Of a DNA stretch of 18,752 nt, positions 7,397 to 14,230 are shown one piece after another. Origin of the DNA: UBA5972 sp964600965. GTDB taxonomy: Bacteria > Pseudomonadota > Alphaproteobacteria > Rhodobacterales > Rhodobacteraceae. The position numbers and the translations under genes are program-made. The notes under the pieces are model-generated. The model did not search any database and was not told where the DNA came from. It saw only the letters and a program-made list of their open reading frames with translations. The stretch lies in the NCBI GenBank assembly GCA_964600965.1, contig CAZRLO010000053.1:1-18752 (forward strand). Reading direction: 5' to 3'. How positions within the stretch are numbered: the first letter of the stretch is position 1; the number at the start of each line of letters is the position of its first letter.

Positions 7397-8253
7397 GCGA
7401 CGCTGACCTCAGGCAATTGAGCCAGGAAGAGCGCGTTACCGCGCTGGGCATGCGCACCGATCAGCTTTCGGGCCGCGCGATGCGCATTGAATTCAATCCC
7501 GACGAAGAGGAGCGGTTCGAATATCCCTGGGCACCGGACGTTGACTTCAACAAGCGGACCGAGCTTGACGTCGACGACATGACATCGACCGAAGCCAACC
7601 AGAAAATCCGCGCCCTGATGCAAGAGGGTTACGGCACCATCGTGATCAAGAACCCGCGCGGCAAACATTCGTTGGGCGTTGGCATTCTTACGCGCCTGCG
7701 GCTGATCTTCGAAGGCTCGCTGGGTTATTTTGGCGTCGGCCTGATCGACGGCCCGAACGTGACCGTGAACGGCCGCGTCGGCTGGTCCTGCGGGGAAAAC
7801 ATGCTTGCAGGCACGATCGTGGTTGAAAAGAACGCGGGTTCCACTTTCGGCGCGGCGATCCGCGGCGGCGATCTGGTGTCCAAGGGTTCCGTTGGTTCCC
7901 GGACCGGCATCGACCAGAAAGGTGGCACGATCGTCGTTGGTGGCGACACCGGCGCCCTGACCGGGTTCATGATGCAACGCGGGCGCATGATCATCTGCGG
8001 CAATGCGGGCAAGAATCTCGGCGACAGCATGTATGACGGCACCATCTATGTCGGCGGCGAGATCAAGTCGTTCGGCGTGGACGCTGTTACCGAGAGCCTG
8101 ACCGATCTGGACAAGGCATGGCTGACGCGCAAGCTGACTCAATATGGCCTGATGCCCGACAATGGCGTCGATCATTTCACCAAGGTCGTCGCCGGTCGGC
8201 AGCTCTGGAACTATGACAACCTCGAACCCTCTGAGAAAAAACTCATTCTCTGA
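7384..8253 (+). CDS. mgsB: GXGXG-domain glutamate synthase-like subunit (MgsB/GlxC-like)
   Basis: This 289-residue protein is a right-handed beta-helix of GXGXG repeats, as in the C-terminal domain of glutamate synthase (also FwdC/FmdC). Repeats are seen from about residue 95 to 225: GYFGVGLIDG, LAGTIVVEKNAGSTFGAAIR, KGGTIVVGGDTGALTGFMMQ and MYDGTIYVGG. The first 60 or so residues are an acidic extension I do not recognise and may dock neighbours. GAGGAGG upstream favours the ATG at 7384; an ATG at 7393 would give a four-base ATGA overlap with the preceding stop. The domain is structural and usually holds the synthase and amidotransferase parts together. Confidence 0.85.
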   Translation: MASMSDADLRQLSQEERVTALGMRTDQLSGRAMRIEFNPDEEERFEYPWAPDVDFNKRTELDVDDMTSTEANQKIRALMQEGYGTIVIKNPRGKHSLGVGILTRLRLIFEGSLGYFGVGLIDGPNVTVNGRVGWSCGENMLAGTIVVEKNAGSTFGAAIRGGDLVSKGSVGSRTGIDQKGGTIVVGGDTGALTGFMMQRGRMIICGNAGKNLGDSMYDGTIYVGGEIKSFGVDAVTESLTDLDKAWLTRKLTQYGLMPDNGVDHFTKVVAGRQLWNYDNLEPSEKKLIL

Positions 8254-8274
8254 TGAGCGGAAAGGAAAAGAAAA

Positions 8275-9639
8275 ATGGCTGATGGCGACATCAAAACGAA
8301 AAAGCCGCTCGATCGTGACACGAACCGGATGGGGGACAGTTTCATCTTCCCCCCACGCGTCATCGACGACATTCACGTCAAGGCGCAACTGGGCCGTTAC
8401 CGGATGCGCGGCATGTCCCTGTTCAAGAAAATTCCGCATTGGGATGATCTGACATTCATGCCGGGTACGCTGACGCGGTTCATCATCGAAGGCTACCGCG
8501 AGAAGTGCCTGACCAAGACCGTGATTGGCCCGCGCGCCAAGAAACCGCTGGAGCTCGATATCCCGGTATACGTCACCGGCATGTCCTTTGGCGCGCTGTC
8601 TTACGAGGCGAAAACCGCGCTGGCGCGTGGGGCGACCATGGCGGGTACGGCAACGTGTTCCGGCGAAGGCGGGATGATCCCGGACGAGCGTCGTTACTCT
8701 TCGAAGTGGTTCTACCAGTGCATCCAGTCGCGGTATGGCTTCAACCCGAACCACCTGGTTCTGGCGGACGCCTGCGAGTTCTTTATCGGACAGGGCTGCA
8801 AAGTCGGGCTTGGCGGCCACCTGATGGGCCAAAAAGTGACGGATCAGGTGGCCGAGATGCGGTCTCTTCCGGCTGGCATCGACCAGCGGTCACCTGCCCG
8901 TCATCCCGATTGGCTGGGACCGGACGATCTGGCACTGAAGATCCAGGAAATCCGCGAAGCAACCGATTGGCAAATCCCGATCCAGCTCAAACTGGGGGCC
9001 GCGCGGGTCTATGACGACGTGCGCATGGCAGTGAAATGCGACCCGGATTCGATCTATATCGACGGAATGGAGGGTTCCACCGGTGCCGGTCCGCACCTTG
9101 CGACCGAAGATACCGGCATTCCCGGCATTGCCGCGATCCGGCAGGCACGCAAAGCGATTGACGACCTTGGCAAGCGCGGCCAGATCAGTCTGGTCTACGC
9201 CGGTGGTATCCGTAACGGTGCCGATGTCGCCAAGGCGATCGCGCTTGGTGCCGATGCGATTGCCATTGGTCATTCGGTCATGATGGCGCTGAACTGCAAC
9301 AAGGACATCCCCGAAGCCAACTACGAGGAAGAAGTCGGTGCCGCACCGGGCCATTGCTATAACTGCCATACGGGTCGTTGCCCGGTTGGCGTTGCCACGC
9401 AAGACCCGATCCTGCGCGCGCGGCTCGACCCGGACGAGGCGGCGGAACGTGTCTACAACTTCCTGCACACCCTGACGATCGAGGCGCAGCTCTTTGCCCG
9501 TGCTTGTGGCAAGACGCACGTCCATAGTCTGGAGCCGGAAGATCTGGCAGCGCTGACGATGGAAGCATCGGCAATGGCGGGTGTTCCGCTGGCCGGCACC
9601 AACCACACCGTTGGCGTCGACGATTATCACCATCTGTAA
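8275..9639 (+). CDS. mgsC: FMN-binding glutamate synthase-family protein (MgsC/GlxD-like)
   Basis: This 454-residue protein equals the FMN-binding synthase domain of glutamate synthase. Seen motifs are PVYVTGMSFGALSYEAKTAL, GEGGMIPDER, the barrel strand IPIQLKLGAARVYDDV, IDGMEGSTGAGP, and phosphate-binding LVYAGGIRNGADVAKAIALG plus GADAIAIGHSVM. Cys361, Cys364 and Cys369 in GHCYNCHTGRCPVGVATQDP form an iron-sulfur cluster site like the [3Fe-4S] site of glutamate synthase. In the Mgs reaction the gamma-glutamylamide donates its amine to 2-oxoglutarate, forming N-methylglutamate. AAAGGAAAAG precedes the ATG, 21 bp after the GXGXG gene. With the two preceding genes it makes the complete split glutamate-synthase set; no pyridine-nucleotide (GltD) subunit is present. 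Confidence 0.87.
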   Translation: MADGDIKTKKPLDRDTNRMGDSFIFPPRVIDDIHVKAQLGRYRMRGMSLFKKIPHWDDLTFMPGTLTRFIIEGYREKCLTKTVIGPRAKKPLELDIPVYVTGMSFGALSYEAKTALARGATMAGTATCSGEGGMIPDERRYSSKWFYQCIQSRYGFNPNHLVLADACEFFIGQGCKVGLGGHLMGQKVTDQVAEMRSLPAGIDQRSPARHPDWLGPDDLALKIQEIREATDWQIPIQLKLGAARVYDDVRMAVKCDPDSIYIDGMEGSTGAGPHLATEDTGIPGIAAIRQARKAIDDLGKRGQISLVYAGGIRNGADVAKAIALGADAIAIGHSVMMALNCNKDIPEANYEEEVGAAPGHCYNCHTGRCPVGVATQDPILRARLDPDEAAERVYNFLHTLTIEAQLFARACGKTHVHSLEPEDLAALTMEASAMAGVPLAGTNHTVGVDDYHHL

Positions 9640-9644
9640 GGCAT

Positions 9645-9704
9645 CGGTGCGTGGGAAACCACGCACCCTACAAAAACCGTAGGGTGTGTTCTTTGAACGC
9701 ACCG
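9645..9704. repeat. Palindromic intergenic element, copy 2
   Basis: The 87-bp gap after the synthase gene is almost filled by nested inverted repeats. There is a perfect 9-bp stem with a GAAA tetraloop (GGTGCGTGG 9646-9654 / CCACGCACC 9659-9667). A second stem is CACCCTAC 9664-9671 / GTAGGGTG 9679-9686. An outer pair CGGTGCG 9645-9651 / CGCACCG 9698-9704 encloses both. It shares ACGCACCCTAC with the element at 6381-6392. It ends just before the AAGGAGG of the next gene, so folding could affect that gene's expression. Confidence 0.7.
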
Positions 9705-9726
9705 ACACCTGAAAAAGGAGGCCATC

Positions 9727-10140
9727 ATGGCTGGAACACAGTACAGAGGCTCGGAGATCACGGACGTCGATCAGTTCGTCAAGGATTCGGCCGGGCTGGA
9801 ATCGGAACGTGAAAAGGAAATCGGACAGCACATTGGGTATCGTTACGACGTCAACCTTGTGCCGGACTATTCGCGGATCACGCCGTTTCTGACCAAATAC
9901 ATGGAAACGATGGGCTGGGACGACCTGAACTGGCTCGAAGACATTCACATGGGTTATGAAGACGGCGCACCGGCCGTTTTCGACCGCAACAACAATGGCT
10001 GGGTTTCGATCCCGGACACGATCAAGTTGCCGGACAATCAGCAGGACCGCGACATGATCGCGCGCGAGTTGCTGCTGAAATTCCAGATGTCGGACCGGCA
10101 CCCGCTGGTCATGCTTCGGAAAGCCTATATGAAGTTCTAA
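9727..10140 (+). CDS. Small conserved-looking protein of unknown function
   Basis: I do not recognise this 137-residue protein. It is charged and soluble, with no signal peptide or membrane segment and no cysteine. Notable stretches are SAGLESEREKEIGQHIGYRY, YMETMGWDDLNWLEDIHMGY and a helical C-terminus (RDMIARELLLKFQMSDRHPL). It is surely translated: AAGGAGG is well placed before the ATG, codon use matches the neighbours, and the next gene starts three bases after its stop. Its place directly behind the three synthase subunits suggests an accessory or assembly factor of that complex, but no sequence motif proves this. Confidence 0.75.
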   Translation: MAGTQYRGSEITDVDQFVKDSAGLESEREKEIGQHIGYRYDVNLVPDYSRITPFLTKYMETMGWDDLNWLEDIHMGYEDGAPAVFDRNNNGWVSIPDTIKLPDNQQDRDMIARELLLKFQMSDRHPLVMLRKAYMKF

Positions 10141-10143
10141 GAC

Positions 10144-10992
10144 ATGGCGCGCCCGCTTGAAATTGCCTGCCTCCAGACCCGCCCAATGCCCGACTTCGCG
10201 TCCGCATTGGACGAATCCCTGCCGATGGCAGACGTCGCCGTCAAGGCGGGCGCGCGGTTTCTTTTGCTACCGGAATATTGCGGTGGGCTGAAAAGCGAAG
10301 GCGCGGCCCTGGTCCCGCCCGCGGCACCCGAAAGCGCGCATCCCTTCCTGAAGGCGTATCTGGATTTCGCCCGCGAAAACCGGGTCTGGATCATGCTGGG
10401 CAGCATCGCGATTGCCACGGGCGATGACAAAATCCTGAACCGCAGTTACGTGATCGACGACAGGGGCATGATTCAAAGCCGTTACGACAAGATCCATCTA
10501 TTCGATATCCAGTTGTCCGCGGACGAGGTTTTCCGCGAAAGTGCCCGCGTATCCGCCGGAACGCAGGCGGTTCTTGCCGACACGCCGCTTGGCCGGATCG
10601 GACACACGATCTGCTACGATCTGCGCTTTCCCGGTCTTTTCCGCGATCTGGCGCAGGCCGGTGCCGAGATCATCGCGGTGCCCGCCGCATTCACGCGCCG
10701 CACCGGCGAGGCGCATTGGCACGTTCTGAACCGGGCGCGCGCGATCGAGAACGGCGTGTTTGTGCTGGCACCCTGTGCCATCGGCGAAATTCCGGGCGGC
10801 GGCGAAAGCTACGGCCATTCGCTGGTGATCGGGCCCTGGGGCGACGTGATCGCCGACGGCGGCACCGCGCCGGGTATCGTTCACGCCACCATCGATCTGG
10901 ACGAGGTTCCCGCGACCCGCGGACGCATTCCAAGCCTGTCCCACGACCGTCCTTTTGCCGCTGTCGTCAACGTGAAAAGGGAAGTCGCATGA
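10144..10992 (+). CDS. Carbon-nitrogen hydrolase (nitrilase superfamily amidase)
   Basis: This 282-residue protein has the complete nitrilase-superfamily triad: Glu44 in LLLPEYCGG, Lys116 in RYDKIHLFD and Cys157 in HTICYDLRFPGLFR. The last motif is typical of the Nit/omega-amidase branch, which hydrolyses omega-amides such as 2-oxoglutaramate or deaminated glutathione. It is cytoplasmic. The gene begins three bases after the preceding stop and overlaps the next by four bases (ATGA), so it is translated as part of the operon. Hydrolysis of a by-product amide of the glutamyl cycle encoded upstream is a reasonable inference. The exact substrate cannot be read from the sequence. Confidence 0.88.
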   Translation: MARPLEIACLQTRPMPDFASALDESLPMADVAVKAGARFLLLPEYCGGLKSEGAALVPPAAPESAHPFLKAYLDFARENRVWIMLGSIAIATGDDKILNRSYVIDDRGMIQSRYDKIHLFDIQLSADEVFRESARVSAGTQAVLADTPLGRIGHTICYDLRFPGLFRDLAQAGAEIIAVPAAFTRRTGEAHWHVLNRARAIENGVFVLAPCAIGEIPGGGESYGHSLVIGPWGDVIADGGTAPGIVHATIDLDEVPATRGRIPSLSHDRPFAAVVNVKREVA

Positions 10993-11579
10993 GCTCGGTT
11001 GCATCCGCATTGGGCGTAAGTTTTTCGGATCACCCGCTGCGCAGCGCCTTTTTGAAATGGCAATGCCATGTGCGCCAGATCGCGATGCGCGACACGGATG
11101 GGCGCCCGGACGACCCGATTATGCCGACCGTTCTGTTGCCCGGCGAGGCGCAGTCGCAAGGGCGCATCATCACCGTTCTGAACAAGGCACCGGGATATTC
11201 GGTGACGCCGGAAATGATGCATATGGCCAAGAAGACCAATGATCCGGCGCAGAAACGCAGCGCCGCGTTGCAGTTCTTTTCGGCCACGTATTATCAGAAA
11301 CACAAGGAATTCTCGGATATTCTGACGGCGACGTTTCCACCGGCTTCGCCGGGTGCGGCCCGCATTCGCGCGGCCGAAACGTGCATTCTGACTTTCGAGG
11401 CTTATTCCCAGCGGTTTGATCTGCATTGCAAGACTTGGCGTCTGGCACCGCACAACCCGCTTTTCGTGGCGACGATGGCGCATAACCAGCTCTTCAATCC
11501 GGCATTGCCGCCGGACACCGAAATTCTGGGTTTTGAACCGGACTGGGATCATTCGCGGTCCGACCCGCCGCTTGGATGA
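10989..11579 (+). CDS. Uncharacterised 196-residue protein
   Basis: I do not recognise this protein. The start overlaps the amidase stop as ATGA, indicating translational coupling. It is soluble, without signal peptide or membrane segments. Conspicuous segments are FLKWQCHVRQIAMRDTDGRP, a helical stretch around residues 75-120 (PEMMHMAKKTNDPAQKRSAA, then QFFSATYYQKHKEFSDIL) and an aromatic/His-rich C-terminal third (YSQRFDLHCKTW). Three cysteines and many histidines could bind metal, but no known motif is present. It is the last gene of the first operon, followed by the 482-bp control region of tmoX. Confidence 0.75.
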   Translation: MSSVASALGVSFSDHPLRSAFLKWQCHVRQIAMRDTDGRPDDPIMPTVLLPGEAQSQGRIITVLNKAPGYSVTPEMMHMAKKTNDPAQKRSAALQFFSATYYQKHKEFSDILTATFPPASPGAARIRAAETCILTFEAYSQRFDLHCKTWRLAPHNPLFVATMAHNQLFNPALPPDTEILGFEPDWDHSRSDPPLG

Positions 11580-11777
11580 ACCGGAGGGCATTGGGTGCCA
11601 GGCATTCGGCCATGCCGTGGTTCCCCGGCAGATTTCGGTGCCCGAAGATACAATTTCCACTGCCGTGATTTACCGGAACCGCACCGGTCTTTTCGACACG
11701 ACGACCCGGCTGACCGACAGATCAAAGCGGCGCATATTCGGGCGAAACAACCGATTCGCGCGATGCGAAACGTCTGT

Positions 11778-11900
11778 ACCAAAATCGAACCAAAATTGTG
11801 AATCTGCGCCATGAATTCAGTTGGATCGACCAATTAGATGCCACATCTGGACCAAATTGGGAGAATGCGGAACCAATTTTCAATAAAAGTCGACCAAAAT
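11778..11900. promoter_or_regulatory. Six-copy phased ACCAA operator array upstream of tmoX
   Basis: ACCAA followed by A/T bases occurs at 11778, 11789, 11829, 11851, 11872 and 11893, all in the same orientation. The steps are 11, 40, 22, 21 and 21 bp, so most are one or two helical turns. Two copies sit in small palindromes: TTGGATCGACCAA (11821-11833) and CCAAATTGG (11852-11860). Direct repeats 21 bp apart are what AraC-family dimers typically bind, which makes the GlxA-like protein at 730 a candidate. The GntR protein is an alternative because its own promoter carries the same core. Confidence 0.65.
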
Positions 11901-11907
11901 CCCGTGA

Positions 11908-11936
11908 TTCAGCATGCTAATTGTTGCAATGATAAT
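11908..11936 (+). promoter_or_regulatory. Candidate activator-dependent promoter of tmoX operon
   Basis: GATAAT (11931-11936) resembles a -10 box. At 17-bp spacing the -35 position reads TTCAGC (11908-11913), a poor match. A weak -35 lying eight bases after the last ACCAA motif is what an activated promoter would look like. No transcription start is known. Confidence 0.35.
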
Positions 11937-12061
11937 CCGTTTCACTCAAAATCGCGGGCACGTAATACGAAGACCCCCAAGGGTCCGACAGGGCGCTCCG
12001 CGTCCGCAACCCGAGGTGACGCCGTTAGGGTGCCACCAGACACAATGACAGGGAGACTAAA

Positions 12062-13006
12062 ATGAAAGTACTCAAAAACAAGGCCACAGCGTTTGCGCTT
12101 TCGCTCGCGCTCGCGTCCGCATCCAGCGCGGCATTCGCGCAGGATTCGGCAGAGCCGATCGTGATTCCGACGCACAACTGGTCCAGCCAGGTGGTGATGG
12201 CCTATGTGATTGGCGGCATCTTCGAAAGCATGGGCGACACCGTTGAATACGTGCCGGCTGACAGTCAGGCTGTTTACGAAGCCATCCGTAACGGCGACGT
12301 AACCATCTCGCACGAAGTATGGCAGTCAAGCTTTGGCGCGTCGTTCTACAATGCGATGGCCAAAGGCGGCATTATCGACGCCGGTACCCACGCTGCTGCG
12401 ACGCTCGAAGAAATGGGTGTTCCGCAATACGTGATCGACGACAATCTTTGCCCGGGCCTGCCGAATTGGGAAGCTCTGAAAGGTTGCAAAGACGTGTTTG
12501 CAACTGCCGACTCCGAAGGCAAGGGCCGCTGGCTGGAAGGCCCGCAAAGCTGGCACGGCGATCTGATGCCCCAACGGGTTGATGCGCTGGGTCTTGGCGA
12601 CGACTATGTTGTCAAATTCGCCGGCGGTGCCGACGCGATCTGGGCCGAGCTTGCCTCTGCCAAGAAAGAAGGCCGCGGTATCATCACCTTCAACTGGACT
12701 CCGAACTTCACGGATGCGGACGGCTTCGTCTTCATCGAGTTCCCCGAGTACTTTGACGGTTGCCGTCAGGCCGACGGTGGCGATGGTTCCTGTGGGTCGC
12801 CCAAAGGCTGGCTGAAGAAAGCGGCGAACTACAAGTTCCCGAAAACCCACCCGGCTGCCTATACGGCATTCTCGAAAATTTCGTTCTCAACGCGTGACAT
12901 CGGCCAAATGGCTGCGTTGGTCGACATCGACAAGATGAGCCATCAGGATGCTGCCACAAAATGGCTTGCCGATCACGAAGACGTCTGGAAGCCCTTCACT
13001 CAATAA
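12062..13006 (+). CDS. tmoX: Periplasmic TMAO/betaine-type substrate-binding protein (TmoX-like)
   Basis: This 314-residue protein has a Sec signal peptide (KNK n-region, hydrophobic core, cleavage likely after AFA at residue 26) and an OpuAC-type type II binding fold. Tryptophans suited to an aromatic cage for a quaternary or N-oxide amine are Trp40 (HNWSSQ), Trp87 (HEVWQSS), Trp164 (SWHGDL) and Trp212 (NWTPNF). Two cysteine pairs (130/142 and the GCRQADGGDGSCGS pair) may form disulfides. The gene starts the transporter operon and lies upstream of the matching ATPase, double permease and a TMAO-demethylase-like gene, as expected for the TMAO transporter TmoXVW. Glycine betaine or choline specificity is the main alternative. 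It is followed by a strong stem-loop. Confidence 0.87.
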   Translation: MKVLKNKATAFALSLALASASSAAFAQDSAEPIVIPTHNWSSQVVMAYVIGGIFESMGDTVEYVPADSQAVYEAIRNGDVTISHEVWQSSFGASFYNAMAKGGIIDAGTHAAATLEEMGVPQYVIDDNLCPGLPNWEALKGCKDVFATADSEGKGRWLEGPQSWHGDLMPQRVDALGLGDDYVVKFAGGADAIWAELASAKKEGRGIITFNWTPNFTDADGFVFIEFPEYFDGCRQADGGDGSCGSPKGWLKKAANYKFPKTHPAAYTAFSKISFSTRDIGQMAALVDIDKMSHQDAATKWLADHEDVWKPFTQ

Positions 13007-13031
13007 GATCAGGCGCTTAACTCCAAGAACT

Positions 13032-13057
13032 CTCCTCGCGTCGCGCGACGCGGGGAG
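13032..13057 (+). other. Strong intercistronic stem-loop after tmoX
   Basis: CTCCTCGCGTC (13032-13042) pairs with GACGCGGGGAG (13047-13057) around a GCGC loop, with one U-G pair in 11. It lies 25 bp after the tmoX stop and is not followed by a T-run. It more likely protects the tmoX message or reduces read-through into tmoV than ends transcription completely. That would allow excess binding protein, as in other ABC operons. Confidence 0.6.
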
Positions 13058-13175
13058 ACCCCGCCCCCTTCATGACCGCTTGGGCATCGCCAAAACCGAT
13101 TTGTCAGGTTAACAATTGAGCAAGTCGCCTGGAACTGTGCGCGACTTCGGTGCAACGCGTCTGCAAGGAAATGAA

Positions 13176-14228
13176 ATGACTTCGCAAGCTCCCCCGGTCA
13201 TCAAATGTGAATCCGTCTACAAGATTTTCGGCGAGAATGCGGAAAAGATGCTTCGCGAAGCCAACGGTAACGTCGACGCGAAAAAGTTTCAGGAGGCGGG
13301 CTGCGTCGTCGGCGTAAACGATGCTTCTTTCGAAGTTTATCGCGGCGAACTCTTAATGATCATGGGGCTTTCCGGGTCTGGCAAATCGACGCTGCTGCGT
13401 TGTATTTCCCGCCTCACGGACGCCACCGCCGGGGACATCCATATCGACGGCGAAGACATCATCGCGATGAACGGCAAGCAATTGATCGAGCTGCGCCGGA
13501 GCAAAATGGGGATGGTGTTCCAGAGTTTTGCCCTGCTGCCCCACAAGACCGTCCTTGAAAACATCGCCTTTCCGCTTCAGGTCAAGGGCACACGCACCCC
13601 CGAAGCGATGAAACGCGCCAAGGAAATGGTCGACCTCACCAGCCTGACCGGACGCGAGAATTATTTCCCGCGGCAATTGTCCGGCGGTCAGCAGCAGCGG
13701 GTTGGTATCGCACGTTCATTGGCAGTCGAACCGGACATCTGGTTCCTGGACGAACCTTTTTCCGCGCTTGACCCGTTGATCCGAAAGGAAATGCAGGACG
13801 AGTTCCTGCGCCTGCAGGGTGTTTTGAAGAAAACCATCTTGTTCGTCACACACGATTTTGCCGAAGCCCTGCGACTGGCCGACCGCATCGCGATCATGAA
13901 AGACGGCGTGATCGAGCAATTGGATACGCCGGCCAACATCGTGCTGGCCCCGGCGACGGAATATGTCCGGAAATTCACCGAAGAGGTCCCGCGCGAGAAA
14001 GTGCTTACCGTAAGGTCGGTGATGGAGCCGGTCGGCAAGAAGGAAGAAATGAGCAAGCTCCGGGTTTCGGGCGATGTGATCATCGAAACGGTCGCCGAAG
14101 CGATTCTCGAAGAGCAAAAAACCGTGGCCGTGGTCGATGCCGACGACAAGGTCATCGGGTCAATTCGCCGCTCGAACATGCTTCACATTCTGTTTGGCGG
14201 CGATGACGCGCAAGCGCACGGGGCCTGA
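13176..14228 (+). CDS. tmoV: Quaternary-amine/TMAO ABC transporter ATP-binding protein (TmoV, ProV/OpuAA-like)
   Basis: This 350-residue ATPase powers the transporter at the inner face of the cytoplasmic membrane. Walker A is GLSGSGKST (64-72), the Q-loop VFQSFALLPHKTV, the signature LSGGQQQR (168-175), Walker B WFLDEP (189-194), and the switch histidine His226 in FVTHD. The long N-terminal part before Walker A (KIFGENAEKMLREANG) is typical of the ProV/OpuAA branch. The C-terminal 90 residues keep a CBS-like segment (KTVAVVDADDKVIGSIRRSN). The ATG at 13176, preceded by AAGGAA, is preferred to a TTG 60 bp upstream that has no ribosome binding site. The permease gene follows after two bases. 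Confidence 0.9.
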   Translation: MTSQAPPVIKCESVYKIFGENAEKMLREANGNVDAKKFQEAGCVVGVNDASFEVYRGELLMIMGLSGSGKSTLLRCISRLTDATAGDIHIDGEDIIAMNGKQLIELRRSKMGMVFQSFALLPHKTVLENIAFPLQVKGTRTPEAMKRAKEMVDLTSLTGRENYFPRQLSGGQQQRVGIARSLAVEPDIWFLDEPFSALDPLIRKEMQDEFLRLQGVLKKTILFVTHDFAEALRLADRIAIMKDGVIEQLDTPANIVLAPATEYVRKFTEEVPREKVLTVRSVMEPVGKKEEMSKLRVSGDVIIETVAEAILEEQKTVAVVDADDKVIGSIRRSNMLHILFGGDDAQAHGA

Positions 14229-14230
14229 TC

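Larger units (their letters stand above)
11580..12061. other. 482-bp gene-free region between the two operons
   Basis: No gene is supported here; open frames are short, lack ribosome binding sites and use codons unlike the neighbours. The first 190 bp contain only a weak hairpin followed by CTTTTC (11672-11692), which may end the upstream operon. From 11770 the base composition turns AT-rich and holds the six-copy ACCAA array and a -10-like GATAAT. The last 120 bp form the untranslated leader of tmoX, ending in ACAGGGAGACT before the ATG. Confidence 0.6.

Noticed and set aside
7363..10101. Two long minus-strand frames (7363-8832 and 8890-10101) opposite the synthase genes
   Set aside because: The plus strand carries unmistakable synthase subunits with good ribosome binding sites; the antisense products show no family features.
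11672..11692. Possible rho-independent terminator (ACCGG/CCGGT stem, then CTTTTC)
   Set aside because: The stem is only five base pairs and the T-run is short and interrupted, so it is too weak to call.
11778..11900. CRISPR-like or satellite repeat
   Set aside because: The units are only 5-8 bp in AT-rich promoter DNA without constant spacers; operator sites explain them better.
13116..13175. TTG start for the ABC ATPase, 20 codons upstream
   Set aside because: There is no ribosome binding site before it, whereas AAGGAA precedes the ATG at 13176.
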